A DNA stretch of 64,000 nt from Pseudomonas fluorescens (GTDB lineage Bacteria > Pseudomonadota > Gammaproteobacteria > Pseudomonadales > Pseudomonadaceae): positions 3,284,501-3,348,500 of the forward strand of contig NZ_CP012830.1 of NCBI RefSeq assembly GCF_001307155.1. Direction: 5' to 3'. Position numbers and translations under genes: made by a program. This document shows positions 28,034 to 36,909 of the stretch, in pieces; the stretch's first letter is position 1, and every line of letters begins with the position of its first letter. The notes under the pieces were generated by a model. The model searched no databases. It worked only from the letters and a program-made list of their open reading frames with translations, and was not told the DNA's origin.

Positions 28034-28852
28034 ATGAGTAAGGCATTGGTTTTGTGTGCACTGGGTGCAAGTCTGCTGCTCAGTGGTTGCCAGTCGGTCA
28101 ACACCACCAACGGCGGCGCGGTGGGCGTGGAGCGCAAGCAGTACATGTTCAGCATGCTGTCGACCGATGAGGTCAACCAGATGTATGCCCAGTCCTACCA
28201 AAAGACTGTGGGTGAGGCGAGCAACAAGGGTGTGCTGGACAAGAACAGCAGCGAGGCCAAGCGGGTCCAGGCGATTGCCAATCGGCTGATCGCGCAGGCA
28301 CCGGTCTTCCGTCCTGATTCGGCGCAGTGGACGTGGGAAGTCAATCTGATCAAGAGTGACGAGCTCAACGCCAACTGCGGTCCTGGCGGCAAGATCATTT
28401 TCTATACCGGGTTGATCGACAGCCTGAAACTCACTGACGATGAAATCGCCGCAGTCATGGGCCATGAAATCGCCCACGCCTTGCGTGAGCATGGTCGTGA
28501 AGCGATGTCCAAGGCCTATGGCATCGAAATGGCCAAGCAGGGAGCTGGTGCCTTGCTCGGGTTGGGGCAGGACACGCTGGCCCTGGCCGACACCGTGGCC
28601 AACTACGGCATGACCTTGCCCAACAGCCGCGCCAATGAAAACGAAGCTGACCTGATCGGCCTGGAACTGGCCGCCCGCGCCGGCTACAACCCGAACGCGG
28701 CGATCACCCTGTGGGACAAGATGAGCAAGGCTTCCGAAGGTTCGCCGCCAGAATTCATGAGCACTCACCCGGCGTCCAGCAGCCGGGTTGCGTCGCTCCA
28801 GGCAGCGATTCCGAAAGTCATGCCGCTTTACCTGAAGGCCAAAAAATCCTGA
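28034..28852 (+). CDS. M48 family metalloprotease lipoprotein
   Basis: A 272-residue exported zinc protease. The lipobox is LLSGC with Cys19, the zinc site is HEIAH (His144, Glu145, His148) and the third ligand is in NEADLIGLELAARAG. The family (LoiP/YcaL/BepA relatives) acts on outer-membrane proteins in the periplasm. A GGGAGG site precedes the ATG. It is a single gene followed by a REP pair. Confidence 0.92.
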   Translation: MSKALVLCALGASLLLSGCQSVNTTNGGAVGVERKQYMFSMLSTDEVNQMYAQSYQKTVGEASNKGVLDKNSSEAKRVQAIANRLIAQAPVFRPDSAQWTWEVNLIKSDELNANCGPGGKIIFYTGLIDSLKLTDDEIAAVMGHEIAHALREHGREAMSKAYGIEMAKQGAGALLGLGQDTLALADTVANYGMTLPNSRANENEADLIGLELAARAGYNPNAAITLWDKMSKASEGSPPEFMSTHPASSSRVASLQAAIPKVMPLYLKAKKS

Positions 28853-28892
28853 ATCCTGAAGTGAGCCACAAGAGCTGAAGTCGTGCAGCTCT

Positions 28893-29041
28893 TGTGGCGA
28901 GGGGGCTTGCCCCCGTTCGACCGGGCTGGCGCTCCAGTGCGCAGCAGTCGCAAAGCCAGCGAGTGCGGTGTATCTGGCGGATCTCGGTTGCAGGGGTGAG
29001 GGCTGCTTCGCACCCCAACGGGGGCAAGCCCCCTCGCCACA
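28893..29041. repeat. REP-type inverted pair, variant arms
   Basis: The arms read TGTGGCGAGGGGGCTTGCCC, a G-richer variant of the other pairs, with its complement ending at 29041. It separates the protease gene from the convergent GDT1-type gene. Confidence 0.85.
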
Positions 29042-29077
29042 GTTATCTACCAGGCAGTGACATGTCAGTCGAAAGTG

Positions 29078-29662
29078 TTACACCCACCCGCTGCTTTGCA
29101 TCGCCTTGTACACCGCGACGATGGCCAGGATGAAGAACGCCGATGCTGCCAGGCGGCGGATCAGGGTCAGGGGCAGTTTGTCTGCGGCAAAATTACCCGC
29201 CAGCACCACCGGCACGTTGGCAATCAGCATGCCGAGCGTAGTGCCAATGACCACCAGCCACAACTCAGGGTACTGAGCGGCGAGCATCACGGTGGCGATC
29301 TGGGTCTTGTCACCGATCTCGGCGAGGAAGAACGCAATCAGCGTGGTCAGGAACGGCCCGAATTTGCGCGCAGTGCTGGCTTCGTCCTCATCCATCTTGT
29401 CCGGCACCAGGGTCCACAGCGCGGTCGCGGTAAAGCTTGCGGCAAGGATCCAGTGCAGCGTCGCATCCGAGAAGAAACTCCCGAACCAGGCACCGACAGC
29501 ACCCGCCGCCGCGTGGTTGGCCAGGGTTGCAGCGACGATACCGGCGATGATCGGCCAGGGTTTGCGAAAGCGTGCGGCGAGAATGAGCGCGAGCAGTTGC
29601 GTCTTGTCGCCGATTTCAGCCAAGGCAACGACGGCGGTGGGAACGAGAAGAGAATCCAGCAT
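29078..29662 (-). CDS. TMEM165/GDT1 family transporter (probable manganese exporter)
   Basis: A 194-residue inner-membrane protein made of two homologous halves, each with the signature EIGDKTQ (ALAEIGDKTQLLAL and FLAEIGDKTQIATV), and six predicted membrane segments. Family members move Mn2+ or Ca2+. The ATG at 29662 (MLDSLLVPTAVVALAEIGDK) is chosen; the upstream extension is leader RNA. Control by the yybP-ykoY manganese riboswitch just upstream supports Mn2+ export. Confidence 0.92.
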   Translation of the reverse strand: MLDSLLVPTAVVALAEIGDKTQLLALILAARFRKPWPIIAGIVAATLANHAAAGAVGAWFGSFFSDATLHWILAASFTATALWTLVPDKMDEDEASTARKFGPFLTTLIAFFLAEIGDKTQIATVMLAAQYPELWLVVIGTTLGMLIANVPVVLAGNFAADKLPLTLIRRLAASAFFILAIVAVYKAMQSSGWV

Positions 29663-29714
29663 CAGGGTTTTCCTAAGGGGCGGGTCGACACGGCTATGAC
29701 ACGTACAGCCTTCC

Positions 29715-29875
29715 CGCCCCGGGTAAGGTGTTCGTGTCATAGGTCTTGTCAAACCCTGCGATCCATCTGAGTGGACGCTTGGGTCGCATACGCCATGGTC
29801 TGAGGACCAAGTATGTTGACGTATGCCGGACGAGCATGGCGCTCGTGGGAGACTACTCCCCTAGGACGGAGCGGA
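29715..29875 (-). promoter_or_regulatory. yybP-ykoY family manganese riboswitch
   Basis: Read on the minus strand, the leader contains CTAGGGGAGTAG near 29865-29852, then GTCAACATACTTGGTC and later CTTACCCGGGGCGGG. These are conserved pieces of the yybP-ykoY aptamer as seen in alx/mntP leaders. GTATGAC-type stems (ATGACACG with CGTGTCAT, 29697-29740) lie at its 3' side. It precedes a GDT1-type gene, a known genetic context for this aptamer. The exact ends are approximate. Confidence 0.82.
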
Positions 29876-29913
29876 TTCTGCCTAGGCAAAAGCCATTCGG
29901 CAAGCGCTAATTT

Positions 29914-30912
29914 CTAGCCGCGCTTGGCCCGATAGATCCGGAAACCTTGCCCTTCGGCCTTGATCGCACACACACCGAGATGCTCCTCGATCAGCGGCTG
30001 ATACTTCAGGAAGCTGTTGGCTACCAGGCGCAGTTCGCCACCGTTTTTCAGGTGTTTGGCTGCTTTTCGCAGCAGATTCTCCGTGGCGTGATAATCGGTG
30101 TGAACCCCGACATGAAACGGCGGATTGCTCAGGATTGCGCTCAAACCCATCGGTGCAGCGTCGATGCCATCGCCGGTCAGCACCTCGGCCTCCAGGCCGT
30201 TGGCCGCCAATGTCAGGCGACTGCTGGCAGCGGCGAACGCATCAACGTCGAGCAGGGTGACGGTGTTGTGTGGATAACGCCGTTTCACCGCCGCGCCCAA
30301 CACGCCAGCACCGCAACCGAAATCCAGCAAGTGACCGCTTGGCAGTTTGTCCAGATGTTCGAGCAGCAGCGCGCTGCCGCGATCCAGTCGACCGTGACTG
30401 AACACGCCCGGCAGGCTGATCACTTTCAGTGGGCCTTCAGCCAGCGGCAGTTCGTATTCCTGCGCCAGGCTTTCCAGCGATTTGGCCTCGGGCGCATTGG
30501 CCACGGTGACCTGCCAGAGCTGGCAGTGGCGGGCGCTGTCGAGCTTGCGCGGTTTGCCGAAGGGGCTCAGCTGTTTGGCCGCGCCTTCGATGCCGCTGCG
30601 TTTTTCACCCACCAGGTACAGCTCGCGACCGGCCAGGCGCGAGGCGAGGGCATTGAGGATGTAATCGGTCAGGTCCTTGGATTTGGGCAGGAACACCACC
30701 GCCGTTTCAAATTCGCGGCTCGGAGCATTCACGCCAAAGTGGCTGCGCTCGGCAAAGCGTGCGTCCAGCGCCGCTTGATCACCTGCGTGCCAGCACCAGC
30801 CGTGAGCGTTGGGCAATTTGCCCAGCAAGTCATCGGCGGGCAAACCGGCCAGCAGCAACTCGCCTTGAAACAACTCAGCCTGACGAAGCAGTACTTCACT
30901 GCGCGGATCCAT
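29914..30912 (-). CDS. rsmC: 16S rRNA (guanine-1207-N2)-methyltransferase
   Basis: Methylates G1207 of 16S rRNA using S-adenosylmethionine. The 332 residues form two domains: an N-terminal degenerate methyltransferase-like half, and a C-terminal catalytic half with the SAM motif [14 protein letters not shown] and the amino-methylation motif [13 protein letters not shown]. It starts [15 protein letters not shown], the family N-terminus. It is followed 33 bp later by the end of the neighbouring dehydrogenase gene in the same direction. Confidence 0.94.
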   Translation of the reverse strand: MDPRSEVLLRQAELFQGELLLAGLPADDLLGKLPNAHGWCWHAGDQAALDARFAERSHFGVNAPSREFETAVVFLPKSKDLTDYILNALASRLAGRELYLVGEKRSGIEGAAKQLSPFGKPRKLDSARHCQLWQVTVANAPEAKSLESLAQEYELPLAEGPLKVISLPGVFSHGRLDRGSALLLEHLDKLPSGHLLDFGCGAGVLGAAVKRRYPHNTVTLLDVDAFAAASSRLTLAANGLEAEVLTGDGIDAAPMGLSAILSNPPFHVGVHTDYHATENLLRKAAKHLKNGGELRLVANSFLKYQPLIEEHLGVCAIKAEGQGFRIYRAKRG

Positions 30913-30945
30913 ACTCTGCTCCTTGAAAAAAAGTGCGGCAGTTTA

Positions 30946-31911
30946 TCAACTGACGACCCGCCGCGCTGTACCGCTGAAGAAGCCTTGGGCGTTTTCGGTC
31001 AGTTGACCGACGATCCGCTGCCGCGCCTCGCGGCTGCCCCAGGCGTTGTGCGGGGTGACGATCAAGCGCGGGATGTCGGCGGCCAACAGCGGATTGCCGG
31101 CGGTGGGTGGCTCGACACTCAGGACGTCGGTCGCCGCGCCGCCCAGATGCCCGTTGCGCAACGCATCGGCCAAGGCTTGTTCGTCGATCAGTCCACCGCG
31201 TGCGGTATTGACCACAAAGGCGCCGGGTTTGAGCAGCGCCAGTTCGCGGGCACCAATGAAGTTACGGGTATGTTCGTTGAGCGGGCAGTGCAGGGTCAGC
31301 GCGTCGATTTGCGGCAGCAGCTCATCCAGCGGCAAGCGGTCGGCGCGGGCCGGCCGCCCAGGCAATTGGCCGAGCAACACGCGCATGCCAAAGGCTTCGG
31401 CCAGCCGCGCGACGGCGCCACCCAATTCACCATGGCCGAGCAGGCCGAGGGTTTTGCCTTCGAGTTCGACGATCGGGAAATCCAGCAGGCAGAACTGTTT
31501 GGCCTGCTGCCAGCGACCTTCAGCGACGGCTTTCTGGTAATCGCTCAGGCGGGTGGCAAGGTTCAGCAGCAACATGATCGTGTGCTGCGCCACCGACGGC
31601 GTGCCATAACCCTGGCAGTTGCTCACGGTAATCCCTTGGGCGCGGGCGGCGGCCAGGTCGACATTGTTGGTGCCGGTGGCGGCGATCAGGATCAGCTGCA
31701 GTTCGGGGCAGGCCTTGAGGGTTTCGGCGTTCAGCGGGACTTTATTGCTGATTGCCACGCTGGCGCCTTGCAGCCGTTCGACGATGTTGTCGGGCGTGGT
31801 CAGTGAGCGCAGCTGCAAGTCATCGAAGCACTGCTGCAACCCACTGAGGTCGAGGTCACCGAGGTCCAGTGAACTGTGGTCGAGGAATACGGCGCGGCGA
31901 TTGTTCGTCAT
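30946..31911 (-). CDS. D-isomer-specific 2-hydroxyacid dehydrogenase
   Basis: A 321-residue NAD(P)-dependent enzyme. The NAD motif is LLGHGELGGAVARLAEAFG. The catalytic residues lie in NTARGGLID (Arg), PHNAWGS (His) and the Glu of DVLSVEPPT. TGTNNVDLAAARAQGITVSN is typical of the HprA/GhrB-like glycerate-hydroxypyruvate group. The precise 2-oxoacid cannot be read. It is probably transcribed with rsmC. Confidence 0.9.
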   Translation of the reverse strand: MTNNRRAVFLDHSSLDLGDLDLSGLQQCFDDLQLRSLTTPDNIVERLQGASVAISNKVPLNAETLKACPELQLILIAATGTNNVDLAAARAQGITVSNCQGYGTPSVAQHTIMLLLNLATRLSDYQKAVAEGRWQQAKQFCLLDFPIVELEGKTLGLLGHGELGGAVARLAEAFGMRVLLGQLPGRPARADRLPLDELLPQIDALTLHCPLNEHTRNFIGARELALLKPGAFVVNTARGGLIDEQALADALRNGHLGGAATDVLSVEPPTAGNPLLAADIPRLIVTPHNAWGSREARQRIVGQLTENAQGFFSGTARRVVS

Positions 31912-32008
31912 TAACTGTACCTTTTGCGCAGGAGTCTGAAGGCGTACTCTGCCGAGCCTACCAGATGAAACAAGTTGTTATGCCCTGAGCTAAAACAGAC
32001 ACCAAAAC

Positions 32009-32139
32009 TGTGGCGAGGGAGCTTGCTCCCGCTCGAGTGCGCAGCAGTCGCAAAGCCGCCAACGCGGTACACCTGACGAAACGCGGTTGCAGGGTTCAGG
32101 GCTGCTTCGCAACCCAGCGGGAGCAAGCTCCCTCGCCAC
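32009..32139. repeat. REP-type inverted pair
   Basis: TGTGGCGAGGGAGCTTGC at the left and its reverse complement at the right, between divergent genes. This is unusual, because most REP pairs here lie after genes. Confidence 0.83.
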
Positions 32140-32198
32140 CGGTATGATGTTTGACCAAGAAATCTTCGATTGATCGGCCTGGCCTAAAGGAGCCCCCC

Positions 32199-32828
32199 AT
32201 GTACTGGACAGAGTTTTTGACCGTCGCCCTGATTCACCTGCTTGCCGTGGCAAGCCCTGGTCCGGACTTTGCCGTGGTGGTGCGTGAGGCCGTGACCCAC
32301 GGTCGTCGCGCCGGGACCTGGACGGCGCTGGGTGTCGGCTCGGCGATTTTCCTGCACGTGGGCTACTCGCTGCTCGGTATCGGCCTGATCGTCTCGCAGT
32401 CGATCATGCTGTTCAACGCGCTGAAATGGCTGGCGGCCGCCTACCTGCTGTACATCGGCTTCAAGGCGCTGCGCGCGCAGCCGGCGAAACCTGCCACTGA
32501 AAACCTGCACAAGGAAGCCGGCGAGCGCACCGCACGCGGCGCATTTACCTCAGGTTTCGTGACCAACGGCCTGAACCCCAAAGCCACGCTGTTTTTCCTG
32601 TCGCTGTTCACCGTGGTGATCAACCCGCACACACCGCTGGCGATTCAGGCCGGTTACGGCGTTTACCTGGCGGCAGCCACCGCGATCTGGTTCTGCCTGG
32701 TGGCAATGCTGTTCAGCCAACAGCGCGTACGGGCCGGTTTTGCCCGCATGGGCCACTGGTTCGACCGCACGATGGGCGTGGTGCTGATCGCCATCGGCGT
32801 GAAGCTGGCCCTGACCGAGATGCATTGA
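32199..32828 (+). CDS. LysE/RhtB family amino acid exporter
   Basis: A 209-residue inner-membrane protein with about six hydrophobic segments. The family signature is AVASPGPDFAVVVREAVTHGRRAG near residues 14-37, and GFVTNGLNPKATLFFLSLF is the second conserved region. The AAAGGAG site fixes the ATG at 32199. Members export threonine, homoserine or other neutral amino acids; the substrate is not evident here. Confidence 0.92.
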   Translation: MYWTEFLTVALIHLLAVASPGPDFAVVVREAVTHGRRAGTWTALGVGSAIFLHVGYSLLGIGLIVSQSIMLFNALKWLAAAYLLYIGFKALRAQPAKPATENLHKEAGERTARGAFTSGFVTNGLNPKATLFFLSLFTVVINPHTPLAIQAGYGVYLAAATAIWFCLVAMLFSQQRVRAGFARMGHWFDRTMGVVLIAIGVKLALTEMH

Positions 32829-32840
32829 TCCACTCTCGGA

Positions 32841-32873
32841 AACAAATGCTGGCGCAAAGCTAGCATTTGTACG
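32841..32873 (+). terminator. hairpin after the LysE-type gene
   Basis: CAAATGCT pairs with AGCATTTG around an 11-base loop just after the stop codon. There is no strong T run, so termination strength is doubtful. Confidence 0.45.
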
Positions 32874-32973
32874 GCTCTGCAAATCATCCCTTTGGCTGAT
32901 TTAGCTGGCGCTCCGGCTGACTAAAGTGCTTATCTTTTCAGTCACGACCGTGTAGTCAGATAAAGGGATGCTT

Positions 32974-34656
32974 ATGTTGGAGACGCGCGTTATTCCGCCA
33001 GCCGAAGGCGCTTATCAATACCCGCTGTTGATCAAGCGGCTGCTGATGTCCGGCAGCCGTTACGAGAAAACCCGCGAGATTGTCTACCGCGACCAGTTGC
33101 GCTACAGCTACCCGACCCTCATCGAGCGTGTCGCGCGGCTGGCCAACGTGCTCACGGCGGCCGGGGTCAAGGCCGGGGATACCGTGGCCGTGATGGACTG
33201 GGACAGCCATCGCTACCTCGAATGCATGTTTGCCATCCCGATGATCGGTGCGGTGATCCACACCATCAACGTGCGCCTGTCGCCCGAACAGATTCTCTAC
33301 ACCATGAACCACGCCGAGGACCGCTTCGTGCTGGTCAACAGTGAGTTCGTCGGGCTGTACCAGGCGCTTGCCGGGCACCTGACCACGGTCGAGAAAACCC
33401 TGCTGCTCACCGATCTGCCGGAAAAAACCGCCGACTTGCCCAACCTGGTCGGCGAGTACGAGCAACTGCTGGCTGCCGCGAGCACCCAGTACACCTTCGA
33501 AGATTTCGATGAAAATTCGGTGGCGACCACCTTCTACACCACCGGCACCACCGGCAATCCCAAGGGCGTGTATTTCACCCATCGGCAACTGGTGCTGCAC
33601 ACCATGGGCGTGTCGACGATCATGGGCAGCATCGACAGCGTGCGCCTGCTGGGCACCAACGACGTGTACATGCCGATCACCCCGATGTTCCACGTGCATG
33701 CCTGGGGCTTGCCGTACGTGGCGACCATGCTGGGGCTCAAGCAGGTTTACCCCGGCCGCTACGACCCGGAATACCTGGTGGAGTTGTGGCGCAAGGAAAA
33801 GGTCAGCTTCTCCCATTGCGTGCCGACCATCCTGCAAATGGTCCTCAACGCCAAGTCCGCGCAAGGCACGGATTTCGGCGGCTGGAAAATCGTCATCGGC
33901 GGCAGCGCCCTGAACCGCGCGCTGTACGAAGCGGCCAAGGCCAAGGGCATTCAGTTGACCGCCGCCTATGGCATGTCGGAAACCGGTCCGCTGGTGTCCT
34001 GCGCTCACCTTAACGATGAGCTGATGGCCGGCACCGAAGACGAACGCACCACGTATCGCATCAAGGCTGGCGTGCCGGGTCCCTTGGTGGAAGCGGCGAT
34101 CATCGACGCTGATGGCAACTTCCTGCCGGCCGACGGCGAGTCCCAGGGCGAACTGGTGCTGCGTGCGCCGTGGCTCACCGAAGGTTATTTCAACGAACCC
34201 GAGAAGGGCAAAGAGCTCTGGGCCGGGGGCTGGCTGCACACGGGCGACGTGGCGACCCTGGACAGCATGGGGGTGATCGACATCCGTGACCGGATCAAGG
34301 ATGTGATCAAGACCGGTGGCGAGTGGATTTCCTCCCTCGACCTCGAAGACCTGATCAGCCGCCATCCGGGGGTACGGGAAGTAGCAGTGGTCGGTATCCC
34401 TGACCCGCAATGGGGCGAGCGCCCGTTTGCCTTGCTGGTGCTCCGTGAAGGCCATGCAATAGGCGCCAGGGAACTCAAGGAACACCTCAAGCCTTTCGTC
34501 GAACTGGGGCACCTGAGCAAGTGGGCCATCCCGAGCCAGATCGCCCTTGTTACTGAAATTCCCAAGACCAGTGTCGGCAAGCTCGACAAGAAGCGTATCC
34601 GCGTCGACATCGCACAATGGCAGGCCAGCAACAGCACCTTCCTTTCGACGCTGTAA
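32974..34656 (+). CDS. fatty acid-CoA ligase, medium-chain (AlkK-like)
   Basis: A 560-residue ANL enzyme that activates a fatty acid as acyl-AMP then acyl-CoA. Visible motifs are the P-loop YTTGTTGNPKGV, AYGMSETGP, GWLHTGDVATLD and the hinge RDRIKDVIKTGGEWIS, plus the C-terminal lysine region TSVGKLDKKRIR. The ATG at 32974 gives correct spacing from AAAGGG; the earlier ATG at 32968 abuts the site. It lies upstream of a DUF1302/DUF1329 pair and a LuxR gene, an order I know from the P. putida PP_0763 region. Confidence 0.93.
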   Translation: MLETRVIPPAEGAYQYPLLIKRLLMSGSRYEKTREIVYRDQLRYSYPTLIERVARLANVLTAAGVKAGDTVAVMDWDSHRYLECMFAIPMIGAVIHTINVRLSPEQILYTMNHAEDRFVLVNSEFVGLYQALAGHLTTVEKTLLLTDLPEKTADLPNLVGEYEQLLAAASTQYTFEDFDENSVATTFYTTGTTGNPKGVYFTHRQLVLHTMGVSTIMGSIDSVRLLGTNDVYMPITPMFHVHAWGLPYVATMLGLKQVYPGRYDPEYLVELWRKEKVSFSHCVPTILQMVLNAKSAQGTDFGGWKIVIGGSALNRALYEAAKAKGIQLTAAYGMSETGPLVSCAHLNDELMAGTEDERTTYRIKAGVPGPLVEAAIIDADGNFLPADGESQGELVLRAPWLTEGYFNEPEKGKELWAGGWLHTGDVATLDSMGVIDIRDRIKDVIKTGGEWISSLDLEDLISRHPGVREVAVVGIPDPQWGERPFALLVLREGHAIGARELKEHLKPFVELGHLSKWAIPSQIALVTEIPKTSVGKLDKKRIRVDIAQWQASNSTFLSTL

Positions 34657-34991
34657 GCGTCCTTTGCCGGGCCCGAAAGGGCCCTGCAAGCCCACCAAGC
34701 AAGCGCTTGGCTTGTTTATTCAGAATTTTCAGCCATCCTTGCCAGGCCGACATCTGTCGGATTGGCAACAGGACTGTTCCAGAGTGGTGGGGCTGCAAAT
34801 CACACTTTAGAGGGATCAAGCAGTACTACCTGCTGGCTATAGTCCGCTCAAGGATTTTTAAGAACGGGGCAAACGCACAAAACGGGGCGATGCAACTTTG
34901 GATGACTTCGGGACGACATGGGCTCCCCGTTATTCAGAGCGTTTTTAGAAGTGCTCAATGCCATAACAATAAAGCACATGGAGTAGCGTCG
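34657..34991. other. spacer between the acyl-CoA ligase and DUF1302 genes
   Basis: It contains a GGGCCC-GAAA-GGGCCC hairpin at 34669-34684 and a weaker CCAAGC/GCTTGG stem near 34696-34711 followed by TTTATT, which may end the ligase transcript. CTATAGT near 34837-34843 could be a -10 element for the DUF1302 gene. No gene is seen. Confidence 0.4.
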
Positions 34992-36881
34992 ATGACATCA
35001 ATAAACCAGTTCTGGCGCCGGGCGAAACTGCCTCTGGCAGTCAGTCTCGCCTCTACGCTCGCCGGACCCGCATTCGGCGTCAGTTTCAACGTCGGTGAAA
35101 TCGAAGGTCAGTTCGACTCGTCCCTCTCCCTGGGCATGAGCGTGTCTACCCAACAACCGAACAAGAACCTGATCGGTGTCAACAACGGTGGCAAGGGCCT
35201 GTCCCAGACCTCCGATGACGGGCACTTGAACTTCAAGAGCGGGCAAGCCTTTTCGAAAATCTTCAAGGGCATCCATGACCTTGAATTGAAATACGGCGAT
35301 ACCGGCGTCTTCGTGCGCGGTAAATACTGGTACGACTTCGCGCTGCAAAACCAGGACCTGGAATTCAAGAACGTCAGTAATGAGGGACGCAAGGAAGGCG
35401 CCAAGTCGTCGGGTGGGGAAATCCTCGACGCCTTCGTCTACCACAACTACTCCATTGCCGATGAGCCGGGTTCCGTGCGCTTGGGCAAGCAGGTGGTCAA
35501 CTGGGGTGAAAGTACCTTCATTGGCGGCGGCATCAACTCGATCAACCCGATCGACGTGTCTGCATTCCGTCGTCCCGGTGCCGAGATCAAGGAAGGCCTG
35601 ATCCCGGTCAACATGTTCTACATCTCGCAAAGCCTGACCGAGAATCTGTCGGCTCAAGCGTTCTACCAGATCGGCTGGGACCAGACCGTTGTCGACAACT
35701 GCGGTACCTTCTTCTCGCAGCCAGACATCATTGCCAACGGTTGCACCGACAACCTGCGCGTCCTGAACAAGCGTTCGACCATCCCCGCCGTCGCCTTGGG
35801 GCCATTGGCCGCGAACGGTGTCAACGTCAACGAAGAGGGCGTGCTGGTGCGTCGCGGGCAAGACCGCGAGGCGAGCAACAGCGGCCAGTGGGGTGCGGCG
35901 TTCAAGTACATGTTCGATCCGCTGGACACCGAGTTCGGTGCCTACTTCATGAACTACCACAGCCGTGCGCCGATCTTCAGTGCCACTGGTGCTCCGCAGT
36001 CGGTCTACAACGGCGTCAAGGCATTGCCCGGTCCGTTCCAGGCCCTCGGGCCGCTGCTGGTCGCGGGTAATTCGCAGTACTTCGTCGAGTACCCGGAAGA
36101 CATCCGCCTCTATGGCCTGAGCTTCTCCACCACCCTGCCTACCGGTACGGCGTGGAGCGGTGAGATCAGCTACCGGCCGAATGCGCCGGTGCAGTTGAAC
36201 TCCACCGATATCCTCTTCGCCGGTGTTCGTCCGCTGGGTGGCGCGCTGACCAACGCTTCGTTGCTCCAGGGTGTTCCAGGGGAAGACCTGCACGGCTATC
36301 GCCGCAAGGAAATCACCCAGATCCAGACCACTTTCACGCACTTCTTCGATCAGGTCATGGGCGCCCAGCGTCTGACTGTGGTGGGTGAAGTCGGACTGAC
36401 TCACGTCGGTGGCCTCGAAAGCACGTCCGATGTCCGTTATGGCCGCGATCCGGTCTTCGGCCCAGGCGAACTGCCCGCCACGGGCGGTCTGGACACCTGC
36501 TCGCAGATTCTTAACACCTCCACCATCAACGGTGCCGGGCCAGGTGCTGCGACCAACAACCGTAGCTCCAACTGCAACAACGACGGTTTCACCACCGCCA
36601 ACTCCTGGGGGTACCGCGCCCGCGCCATCTGGGAATACCCGGACGTCTTCGCCGGTGTGAACCTCAAGCCCAACGTCGCCTGGTCGCATGACGTCAGCGG
36701 TTACTCGCCAGGCCCTGGCGGCAACTTCGAGGAAGGTCGCAAAGCGGTCAGCCTGGGTCTCGATGCCGAGTACCAGAACACCTACACCGCGAGCCTCGCC
36801 TACACCAACTTCTTTGGCGGCAAGTACAGCACCGTGGATGATCGCGACTTCGTTGCGCTCAGCGTCGGCGTGAACTTCTAA
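34992..36881 (+). CDS. DUF1302 family outer-membrane protein
   Basis: A 629-residue exported protein. A long signal peptide (basic WRRAKLPLAVSLASTLAGPAFG) ends near residue 29, and the body is rich in alternating aromatic/polar beta-strand sequence ending in a terminal phenylalanine (VALSVGVNF), typical of outer-membrane beta-barrels. The chosen ATG excludes a long upstream extension without homology. DUF1302 and DUF1329 genes travel together and are linked to uptake or metabolism of hydrophobic compounds; a porin-like role for fatty acids or terpenoids is inferred. Confidence 0.87.
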   Translation: MTSINQFWRRAKLPLAVSLASTLAGPAFGVSFNVGEIEGQFDSSLSLGMSVSTQQPNKNLIGVNNGGKGLSQTSDDGHLNFKSGQAFSKIFKGIHDLELKYGDTGVFVRGKYWYDFALQNQDLEFKNVSNEGRKEGAKSSGGEILDAFVYHNYSIADEPGSVRLGKQVVNWGESTFIGGGINSINPIDVSAFRRPGAEIKEGLIPVNMFYISQSLTENLSAQAFYQIGWDQTVVDNCGTFFSQPDIIANGCTDNLRVLNKRSTIPAVALGPLAANGVNVNEEGVLVRRGQDREASNSGQWGAAFKYMFDPLDTEFGAYFMNYHSRAPIFSATGAPQSVYNGVKALPGPFQALGPLLVAGNSQYFVEYPEDIRLYGLSFSTTLPTGTAWSGEISYRPNAPVQLNSTDILFAGVRPLGGALTNASLLQGVPGEDLHGYRRKEITQIQTTFTHFFDQVMGAQRLTVVGEVGLTHVGGLESTSDVRYGRDPVFGPGELPATGGLDTCSQILNTSTINGAGPGAATNNRSSNCNNDGFTTANSWGYRARAIWEYPDVFAGVNLKPNVAWSHDVSGYSPGPGGNFEEGRKAVSLGLDAEYQNTYTASLAYTNFFGGKYSTVDDRDFVALSVGVNF

Positions 36882-36909
36882 GCACTGCATCTTCAGGACG
36901 AACAAGAAT

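Noticed and set aside
29947-31806. 619-codon plus-strand open frame
   Set aside because: It spans the antisense of both rsmC and the dehydrogenase gene and crosses their boundary, so it is not a gene.
32956-34698. 580-codon minus-strand open frame
   Set aside because: Mirror of the acyl-CoA ligase gene, with a composition typical of a shadow frame.
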